This document shows positions 56,301 to 64,000 of a DNA stretch of 64,000 nt, one piece after another. The translations under genes and the position numbers were made by a program. Origin of the DNA: Colias croceus (lineage: Eukaryota > Arthropoda > Insecta > Lepidoptera > Pieridae); NCBI RefSeq assembly GCF_905220415.1, contig NC_059568.1:8432001-8496000 (forward strand), given 5' to 3'. Position 1 is the first letter of the stretch, and every line of letters starts with the position of its first letter. The notes under the pieces are model-generated. The model did not search any database and was not told the DNA's origin. It saw only the letters and a program-made list of their open reading frames with translations.

Positions 56301-59158
56301 TTTTCCGAATATAAATAATGTATTGCATTGTGAAAAATTGCAGAAGTGTTTGGACACCAAATTCTGGCATAGAATTTCACAGGCAAGTGTATATTTATGT
56401 TATTTACAATATTCCTCAATACTCCTGCATTTACCTGTTTAGAATCATTTCAATGGCAAAAATTGTAAAATTTTGCATCATTTTAGAAAGCAGTCGTGTT
56501 AAATTTGTTATTTTCCTAACACTTTATCATTTTTCAACAAGTTTTCAATAAACAAAATTAACAAGTAAGGTAACCATGATGACGAGTTTTTATGGATAGT
56601 GAAGAGAATATATTGTAATAACAATATTATGATGAAATTTAGAACACCATTTTCAAGATTTTTACTAGTAATGAAACAACACTCGACATCGGTATTGCAC
56701 TCACATGTAGTTATAAGATTGTTCGTTTTTACATTGAAATTTAGACTTTTTTAACTTACCTCATATTTTTTGTTTTAGGTATTTCAGCTTTCCAAAAAGT
56801 AAAACAAAAAGAAATATATGTGCCCATCAAGGGTAAAGTTACTGAGGATTACGACCCAGAAAAAATACCTTTTGAAAAATAAACTTTGTAAAGTTAGCTG
56901 AAATTTGTGCAAGGCGTTTATTACAGTTTTTCTTTGATGATTTTGGCTTGAAATTGACCCGTCGAAGCAACGCGTTTAAAAAGAAGATCTGAGTAGCTTT
57001 CAATTTGGTAAACAGCATCTGATGCAAAACACAACTTTCCTCTATTTACAAAGGATGTTAATGCTATATATCGGTTCATATCCAGGCTTTGTAGCCAAGA
57101 GTTATTTAAAACTATCATTCTATACCAATTAAAATTGTATGTACCTATAAAGTATGGCCAGTAATATTATAATATAATTAATACTGTTAAAAATATATGT
57201 CGTTATTATTTATAGACCATGATTTTTAATTTTTTCTATTTCGAAAAATCCTGAATATACAAACCAGTGTGGTCACCCACAGAAAGAGACAAAAAACAAC
57301 ACTGACGTCATTCAAGGTTATATTTTCTTGTGACAAGTCAATGGTCATAGTGCAATCTCCAGTGTATTAGATATAAGCTTCTTGGCTCAGACGAAAAATA
57401 AATGTCACACACTGACATTTATTTAAAATAAAAATAAACTTTACATAAACTGTTTGCTATCAATGATTTGATTAGAATTTCTTGTACGATGTAGGTGGCC
57501 GATCTCCTCTACTAATTAGAGTTTCTTGTACCAATGTAGGTGGCGATCGACTCAAAGAAGCGCGCGTTCAGCTGGGGCTTCGGCGGGTTCGGGCGGCTCG
57601 GGCACGCGGAGCAGAAGGACGAGGCGGTGCCGCGGCTGATCAAGTTCTTCGACTCGCAGGCGCGCGGCGTGCGCTCCGTGCACTGCGGCGCTACGTACAG
57701 CCTCGCCGTCAATGAGATTGGTGAGCTGATTTTATTATAGACCTTTTAATATAGGGAAATGTTGAATAGATACCCACGGCCCCGGGGAAGGAGCCGTAGG
57801 TTCATTTTTATATCGTCCACGACCCCGGGGAAAGTTATTTTTGCCGCAGGTTATTTTTTTATGTCAGAGCAAGCAAAGAGGCAGGTGGACCACCTGACGA
57901 TGAGTGTTCACCGCCGCCCATAAGCACTTTTATCACTGGTAGTACCACAGGCATGCTCTTGCAGGCTGGCGGAGGTGAATACAAAAAGTAAACAATAATG
58001 TTTGACTGCGACATGGTGTAGCATAAATCATCCAAGATACATTAACTAATAGAGAAATTAAAATAATTATTTTATTTATTTATTGTGTTTATATGATGGA
58101 AACATAACTGTCTAATTTTTTTCAGGCCTACTCTTCTTGTTTGGCCAAACTAAGCGCACGGGCGAAGCCAACATGTATCCGAAGCCGGTCCAAGACCTTA
58201 CAGGTGTTTTTATTATAATATCTTTTATATATTGTTTGTTAATTAAAAAATATATATTTATTTGTAATTTATTCAGAAAAAAAAACACTAAAAACATTTG
58301 TATTCTTGATGACATTCTTAAGTTAATAAACAAATGAGAAATACACTTAAAAATTAAAATTACGTAAAAAGAAATTTTGACAAAACGGAATAAACAAAAA
58401 AAGAAAAAAGGATAACAGTATGGTGGTGACAAGGAAAAAAATTAGCTTTAAAATTGTCATTCAGAAAAAATCATTCTCAAAAACTAAAACAAACATTTAT
58501 TTGTATTTTTTTCGCAGGTTGGCACATCCGTAGCGTGGGTACTAGCAACACATCCATCGTGATCTCTGCAGACGACTCGCTCATCGCCTGGGGCGTGTCT
58601 CCCACTTATGGAGAATTGGTCAGTTGACACATAAATTTTAATATAAAATTGGGGTTTTAAGATAAAAATCTTGTGTAAAATATAGTAATGGTTTTTATGA
58701 GAACTCAAACTAATAAAAATATTGCAAACATTCAATTGAACAAGAATATAACATTGAGGTATTATACACAAACTGTACAGTAGCATTTCAAAATTATAAA
58801 AGATAAGGTTATATAAATATTTTGTTTAAATGTATTATATTACGAATTGTATTCGAATATCAAAAATTGCATATTTTTGATATTCGAATTGCTATTGGTA
58901 AAAAATAATACAACTATATTTTCAAACGGTATTTAATAAAATTTTGATATTCGACACGTGTTTATAATGGAACATGTTCATCAACAGGGCATGGGTGAAA
59001 TAAACCGGTCCACCGCGAAGCCGAAGGAGGTGAACCGCATGGACGGGCTGAACATCACACAGGTGGCCATGGGGTTCTCGCACACGCTGCTGCTCAGCGA
59101 CAACACCTCCCCGGAGGTGCAGCAGAAGTTGGCCACACTTCCCACCTTCTCCCCTTAA
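53379..59158 (+). CDS. RCC2: RCC2 / TD-60 (RCC1-repeat protein)
   Basis: Seven-bladed RCC1-type propeller that in animals binds Rac1/RalA and localises to inner centromeres and the spindle midzone. Eleven coding exons with consistent phases: 53379-53558, 53736-53882, 53990-54065, 54490-54621, 54921-55020, 55212-55315, 55445-55611, 57540-57720, 58126-58203, 58518-58618, 58988-59158; 478 residues (human 522). The N-terminus is basic and acidic and likely an NLS (SRKRPLSLPMRSKAKRKPK). RCC1 repeats follow, for example GHSILVSEEGDAYTFGRNTF, GQCGLGNTTP, FSWGFGGFGRLGH, GATYSLAVNEIG and GFSHTLLLSDNT. ISGCSAGHS and SYHFQTVPKKIELFFEKAKD are RCC2-type rather than RCC1-type. An ag before GTGAAAG at 53370 suggests an upstream untranslated exon. 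Intron 7 holds the P-like element. Confidence 0.95.
56318..56840 (+). pseudogene. THAP-domain start of a P-like transposase (copy 2)
   Basis: Exon 1 (56318-56382) encodes CIVKNC and NSGIEFH and ends at a GC donor (CAG|GCAAGT). Exon 2 starts at about 56788 after TTTCAG with FPKSKTKRN. Spliced, the two give an FH-FP junction as in THAP fingers (FHRFP). The reading stops soon after, before the second Cys and His ligands, so the finger is incomplete. Confidence 0.55.
56880..57118 (-). pseudogene. Antisense fragment resembling a P-transposase C-terminus
   Basis: A 65-codon frame (93 codons in copy 1) with YIALTSFVNRGKLCFASDAV, similar in layout to the L...NRGGL..PS..V motif near the end of P-type transposases. 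It is on the strand opposite to the THAP exon, which a simple internal deletion does not explain. Assignment is tentative. Confidence 0.35.
57484..57539 (+). repeat. Duplicated 3' splice region before RCC2 exon 8
   Basis: TTTCTTGTACGATGTAG|GTGG at 57480 is followed about 50 bp later by TTTCTTGTACCAATGTAG|GTGG, the acceptor in use. The first copy would give a frame with no match to RCC2. Confidence 0.7.
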
Positions 59159-59159
59159 A

Positions 59160-59290
59160 CGCCACCCATAACCATCAGCCCATATGTTCCCAGTTCCCTC
59201 TGCTGGGACACGGGCCTATGAGGGTACAGGCCATCCACCACGCTGGCCAAATGCGGGTTGGTAGATGTCACATGTCGAACTTTTTTTTTC
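59160..59290 (+). repeat. Retroposon-like fragment in the RCC2 3' UTR
   Basis: Right after the stop codon lies CTCTGCTGGGACACGGGCCT then GCCATCCACCACGCTGGCCA and ATGCGGGTTGG, words of the RTE/SINE 3' type common in moths. Confidence 0.5.
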
Positions 59291-61460
59291 ATTCGACACA
59301 TCTATCACATCACCACGGGGCAAACATTAGACCCACTTTAATTTACCGTCCGCGACGCCTGGATACCGTCCACACTTAGTCCTCACTTTATTCATGCTCC
59401 TTCAGTGTTGAAACCTATCGTTTTGCCTCATTGGCCCATTTATATTGAGATAGAATCTTGAAGTATTGGGAATCTCGCATAATGGAAGAACACGGCTCGA
59501 GATAATTGTAACACCTATGTTGTAATGTTTATATGTATCCATCACATTTTGTTTAGGATTAAAGTTTTATTTTATTGTGAATGCTTAAAGCGATTTTACA
59601 TTTGTTTGTTCTCGATTTAAATTGAAGTATATTAGATGGCTCCCTGGCCCTGTCTACCTCATTTGAACCTCATCTTACGTGGAGTTCGCTAATGTATTTT
59701 AATCGTGAATACAATGAGCACAAAATTAAGAATACTGACTTGTGTAACTTCACTGTGTACTTACTTTATTTAATTTAGACGTTGCAACTACACTGCCTCT
59801 CGTGTATCTGATCGTATGTGACGTAGCGGACGTGAATTTAATGTAAATAATGTGTAACTTTAGCTATTAGATTTTCATTGTAATTTGTATGAGACTGTGT
59901 AGGAGGTATTTAATTTTTTTTTTTGTAAACCTTAATAATTTTTAGAAAAAGTATTTGTGTTTGTAAACTATGCGATGTCGCGGCGATTATTTCGTTAATA
60001 CAGGGAATTGATTATTCTAGTGAAGATTATTTTCTTCGATACGAACATAGCATGCTCTTGGAGTCTTCGCCTAGGCAAGTGCTACCCACCTCCAATAATT
60101 GTTTTAAGTATACGATGTTAGCATTAATAAATTCCAGTATAGAACCGATAAGATTAATGAATCTTTTCTTTAAACTAATTTTATATTTTTATGGTGATTT
60201 TTCACGTTACGGTTAAGGGATAGGATAAGATTGTACTTAATTAAGACTTTTCGTAACAAACTGGAACGTATTATAAGTTGTAAGGTGTACACTGTTTATG
60301 CAGTACTTGAAGTTAGTGAGAATAAACATTCCCATTCATTGAAATATTGTACGAAATTTACTACTCTATGTCATAAGCGTGTAAACGACAATCTGATAAT
60401 GTTCTCAATTTTATAAAAATATATGTGAAAAAGAATAACTTCTAGAAAGATTCAAAATGTCTCAATTTGCATGTTGAAATGTAAGAATTTCAACTTTGAT
60501 TGATGCAAATAGATTCAATTTGACAAATATCTTATTGCACTTTTATATATTTCTATTTTTATCGTGTAGTTGTCTATTATCAGCTTTCAATTGAATCGGT
60601 GTTGAATCTTGAAAGGAGTCACTGGAGTTTAAGTGAAATAGTATTTGTAATTTAATGTTAGCGTAAGTTGAACAAACAATCATGTTAGAAAGTACTCATA
60701 AATATACAGGCCTTGCCAAGATTTATTCATTAATAAACTTTTTTCCTGGATATTGGTGTTTTATTAATTGTATACTAGTTACATCTAACTTACCACTTCC
60801 ATTCTTAGCCCAGTTAATATAGACATTTGAAATTACACAAATTCCTGGAGAGGTAAATATTGACACAGAGCTCATCATGATATTTTTCCAAGTATTTTTT
60901 AAAACGAATTTGAAAGCAAATTAGGCAAACTTACTCGAGTCCTAGTATGAGGTGCATTTAAATTGGAAGTATATACTCGTGTTATCTTTTTACTGCAGCC
61001 ATAAAAGTTTTACAGTTGTATGATTTTCCTATATATTGCAACGGATGCAGAGTCAATAATTATAAAAATATATAAACTTTAAACACTTGTCTACAAGTGA
61101 TGTCAAAAGGCAAAATTGAGGGAAGATATCGCATAACTTTACTTCTTTAATCCGTAAGGTCTGCAAACGAACTGAGGCTTTTGCAGTTGTCTGTTCGAGG
61201 GCGGTGTTAGCGCTAACCACAGCGCTAACCATCAGGCGCGCCTCTCGCCCAGCTCCGTTGCCGAGGATAGCATAAAAAATGTCAGAGATGTAGGTATCTA
61301 ACCTCCTCGAATGAGTTTGGCAGAAGATTAATTTAACATTTAAAAATAATTCCTAAATTCGACGTACAATAACAGCAAATACTTCAAACATTTTCTATTC
61401 AAAAAAATTCAAGGTAACAAATATTTTACTAAGCTTACAAAAATTTTATGTGAAAATATA
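59291..61460. other. RCC2 3' UTR and RCC2-KBP intergenic region
   Basis: No further gene. An AATAAA at 60732-60737 could end a long RCC2 transcript; earlier weaker signals (ATTAAA near 59560) exist. GTTAGCGCTAACC-type palindromic words occur at 61206-61231 in a short GC-rich patch that may belong to the KBP promoter. Confidence 0.4.
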
Positions 61461-63116
61461 ATGGAAGCTACATTGAGTCGGATAGCTAGTACTTTTGAGA
61501 ATGTGCGAAATACTATAAAAAATAAACATTCTTCAGAAAGACTTCAAAGTTTGAAAAGGGACATTCAATTCCTACAAACAGAACTTATTGTATTGGGTAA
61601 AGAGAATCATGACCTTTATGTACGATCCTTGGCAATGGAAGGATATTTAGCTTTATTAACAGCTAAAGCGATGCCTATATCATTAATTGATAAACGAAAC
61701 ATCCTTCAAACATCATATGATAAACTCAAACCTTACGAATTAAGAGAATATTGTCTTTTCATATTACTTAGAATACAAAATTTACTATGTTATTATCTGA
61801 TACAGTTAGATCAAACAACTTTGGCCCGAGAAATACTTGAAAATATAGAAGATATTTATGATAAGATCAATGAAATTAAGCCAGATACATTTTTGGACGC
61901 TGAAGATTTATTTACGACTGAACCCATTAATACAATTAAGCGAATAAACCCGGAAAAAATCGATAAAGTTATTACAAACAATATTCAAATGCAAGCTTTT
62001 TTATACAACAAATTGAATTTACCAGATAAATACACTCTTTACAATCATACAGCATTAAGAAGACAATTGGAAATGAAAGAGGGTACTCCCCAAGACTGGG
62101 CTTTACGAACTGCACGGCTTGGAAATTATTTTACATATCTGAATCAGCTCAATCATGCTTGTCATCATTTATGTGCTGCCTATCATGTACTACGTACTTG
62201 TCATGATAATTGTAAATTAATGCCAGAAGAATTTATACTTCAGAAAGCAGATTTTGAAATACAGTTCCTTGAGTTGAGTCATCATTGGGTCAAATATGGC
62301 TTAGCATTATTTAAGCTTTCCCAGAAGAATATTTTAAATAAGTATTTTACACAACCGTCATCTAAAGCAGATTTATGGAAAACTATGGATGTTGTTAATG
62401 AAGACATAGAAAATCTTGAAGAAAACGGAAAGGATATCGGTTCAGAAAAGACTGGTAAAGGAGACTGTTCAACAGAGAATATTTTTACATTCCCTTCTTT
62501 GGATCTAAGAGATATAGAGAATAGAGTACCAAAGGAAAGTGTAAAAACTTCGGAGGAAGCTCGAAAACTTTTTGCATTTACACATAAATGGTTGATGAGA
62601 GCCAAGCATTATTATGACTTTGAGCAACATTCTGCTCAGTACATAACATGTTCCCTGCAACTAGCTGAACTATACGAACACCTAGCTTTCTTCGAAAAGA
62701 ATATTGACAGTCAATACAGTATTCAAAAAAGAAGAGCAGATGTTCTGGAGGCATTAAATTCTTTACTAAAAACGTGCGATCATGCTATGTCCGTACAGAT
62801 AGATGTAATTCGGGAATTATCTCAAGTGCAATTGGAACTGATGGCTTTAAATTTGCAAAAATTATGGCTTGAAGAATCTCAAACAAATATACTCAATTTA
62901 GATATTGATGCAGATTCAATAATTCATTCTTTAGATTCGGAATCGAATAAGACGCTAACTGAGAAAACCCTGAACGCCAGTTCTAAAAATGCACTTTTGA
63001 GGAAAATGGAAGCAGCGACGACTTTAAATGGAAGATTGTTTAGACTTAGTGGGCAATTGAATGCTAATCCTCCGTCTGAAGCAAGTTTTGAGTGGACCTC
63101 AAAATACCATAACTAG
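61461..63116 (+). CDS. KIFBP: KIF-binding protein (KBP, kinesin family binding protein)
   Basis: Soluble alpha-helical TPR-like protein that binds kinesin motor domains (KIF1, KIF15, KIF18 types) and blocks their microtubule binding. Single uninterrupted frame of 551 residues (human 621). Recognisable segments: YELREYCLFILLRIQNLLCY near residue 95, the helical repeats RLGNYFTYLNQLNHACHHLC about 215, LSHHWVKYGLALFKLSQKNI about 275, an acidic low-complexity insert about 310-345, then the KBP C-terminal region (LFAFTHKWLMRAKHYYDFEQ, AELYEHLAFFE, KRRADVLEALNSLL). The Met at 61461 is the first in frame after AT-rich leader. It is intronless, with no sign of decay. It follows RCC2 on the same strand about 2.3 kb downstream, probably as an independent unit. 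Confidence 0.88.
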   Translation: MEATLSRIASTFENVRNTIKNKHSSERLQSLKRDIQFLQTELIVLGKENHDLYVRSLAMEGYLALLTAKAMPISLIDKRNILQTSYDKLKPYELREYCLFILLRIQNLLCYYLIQLDQTTLAREILENIEDIYDKINEIKPDTFLDAEDLFTTEPINTIKRINPEKIDKVITNNIQMQAFLYNKLNLPDKYTLYNHTALRRQLEMKEGTPQDWALRTARLGNYFTYLNQLNHACHHLCAAYHVLRTCHDNCKLMPEEFILQKADFEIQFLELSHHWVKYGLALFKLSQKNILNKYFTQPSSKADLWKTMDVVNEDIENLEENGKDIGSEKTGKGDCSTENIFTFPSLDLRDIENRVPKESVKTSEEARKLFAFTHKWLMRAKHYYDFEQHSAQYITCSLQLAELYEHLAFFEKNIDSQYSIQKRRADVLEALNSLLKTCDHAMSVQIDVIRELSQVQLELMALNLQKLWLEESQTNILNLDIDADSIIHSLDSESNKTLTEKTLNASSKNALLRKMEAATTLNGRLFRLSGQLNANPPSEASFEWTSKYHN

Positions 63117-63199
63117 TAGTTAGCCGTTTTTTTTAAATACATATCATACCTACCTACATATCGGTTGTGAAATATGAAACAAAATCATTTGATAAAATA

Positions 63200-63215
63200 A
63201 AAAATAAAAAATTAC
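63200..63215 (+). terminator. Probable poly(A) signals of KBP
   Basis: Overlapping AATAAA words about 90 bp after the stop codon. Confidence 0.5.
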
Positions 63216-63288
63216 AAGAAAAGAGTTGTTTTTATTACAGTAGATTACAGGTTGTACTTCATACATTGTTACCAGTTGCTTGTAGCCG

Positions 63289-63475
63289 TATTTATGACCT
63301 CTTATTTCCAGACCAATTCCAGGCAGATTACGCCGTGAATTGAACTGACTGGCAAATTCATATTATGAACGCAATAACCAGCCATAGTTATAATTTGTAT
63401 AGTGTGAATTTTCCAGTTAGTTCAATTCACGGAGAAAGCTGTCTGCAAATAAGAGTACATAATACAACCCCTTGG
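63289..63475. mobile_element. MITE with about 70-bp inverted arms
   Basis: The left arm (about 63289-63357: CTCTTATTTCCAGAC, CCGTGAATTGAACTGACTGG) is inverted at about 63407-63475 (CCAGTTAGTTCAATTCACGG, GCAAATAAGAG). A partial relative lies at 42680-42830. Non-coding. Confidence 0.7.
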
Positions 63476-63527
63476 CGTGACAAGTTAAAGTTCACACGTA
63501 GATTATCCACCATTTCTAGGAAACCCT

Positions 63528-63690
63528 TAGAGCCAGCGCGCACGAGCTACTTTGTCTACGCAATTATTTTGTCTCTCCCATCAATTGTATGGGGAGTTGC
63601 GTCGCTACGTGCGCGCACTTTCATACTAGCCCATGGGTGGGAGAGACAAAATAGTTGCGAAAACAAAGTTGCTCGTGCGCGCTAGCTCTA
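63528..63690. mobile_element. GC-richer MITE with 60-bp inverted arms
   Basis: TAGAGCCAGCGCGCACGAGC at the left is inverted at the right (GCTCGTGCGCGCTAGCTCTA). The arms continue through AATTATTTTGTCTCTCCCA. Flanks TTA/TAA-like. Confidence 0.72.
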
Positions 63691-64000
63691 AAACTATTCA
63701 AAATAATCTTACAAACAAAAAAACAAACTTTGCTTTTAAACTCAATTTATTCAGTTGAACATAATTACATTATACACAAAAATATTTTCTATGTAAAAAA
63801 TAAGTTTTCCACATAAATATATTAAATTTATTTCACAATACAAATGCACATATCCGGAGTACAGTCACGAGCAATAATATATGCCTAGGGGGCGATGTGC
63901 AAAAATATCTGTCACTAGAATAAATTCAATAATATCTATCTGCCCGTATACATCAAAAATATCTGACATTAGTAGGCAACATAATAAAGTGGCATCAAAA
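63691..64000. other. AT-rich end of window, nothing recognised
   Basis: No frame or repeat structure that I can support. Confidence 0.4.

Larger units (their letters stand above)
55884..57384 (+). mobile_element. P-element-like non-autonomous transposon, copy 2 (RCC2 intron 7)
   Basis: 1501 bp; same 31-bp TIRs as copy 1 and its own 8-bp duplication GCTCAGAC (55876-55883, 57385-57392). The two copies are closely similar throughout, with a few small indels. The plus strand has the THAP exons; the minus strand (57118-56921) the NRGKLCFASDAVYQI frame. It ends about 155 bp before the RCC2 exon 8 acceptor. Confidence 0.82.

Overview
This window looks like nuclear DNA of an insect, almost certainly a moth or butterfly. 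The evidence is AT-rich intergenic DNA, genes with many short exons and GT-AG introns, invertebrate-type gene families, and many small Helitrons with the A|TC...CTAG|T ends and GCGAAGCC-type 3' hairpins that are common in Lepidoptera. No prokaryotic gene organisation, tRNA, rRNA or CRISPR array was recognised.

Five conserved host genes could be read exon by exon. (1) A laminin alpha chain, plus strand, 1-12544, open at its 5' end: last LE module, coiled coil, five LG domains and a Thr/Pro linker between LG3 and LG4. (2) Deaf1, minus strand, 31647-26840: SAND domain, NLS, coiled coil, MYND finger. (3) Pin1/dodo prolyl isomerase, minus strand, 45944-45474. (4) RCC2/TD-60, plus strand, 53379-59158, 11 coding exons. 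(5) KIF-binding protein (KBP), plus strand, 61461-63116, intronless. A sixth, unrecognised five-exon Cys-rich gene model (16063-18771) runs into the start of a Helitron reading frame. The host proteins act in different places: extracellular matrix, transcription, mitotic proline isomerisation, Rac1/centromere signalling and kinesin control. Nothing suggests a shared operon-like unit.

Much of the rest is transposon DNA, often with both ends readable. The elements are: a 1.6-kb miniature LTR element with identical 407-bp LTRs (4755-6352); a palindromic Tc1/mariner relic (8209-9083); a 100-bp satellite with 200-bp higher-order structure (15361-15940); two copies of a P-element-like family with 31-bp TIRs, 8-bp target duplications and a THAP exon (16639-18151, 55884-57384); a large Helitron that has lost its HUH nuclease (about 18743-22858); a 1.2-kb foldback element (24760-25981); tandem mini-Helitrons in a Deaf1 intron; a BEL/Pao element with identical LTRs but deleted RT and RNase H (35433-40816); a full-length dead Tc1-like element (43525-45119); and a pogo-like element inside a Helitron (47056-48624). 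There are also many mini-Helitrons and MITEs.

The most interesting signals are the P-like family, the Cys-rich gene/Helitron junction, the large foldback hairpin, and LTR elements that are recent yet coding-dead and so must have been mobilised in trans. All boundaries come from reading the sequence by eye. Family names rest on recognised motifs, not on database searches.
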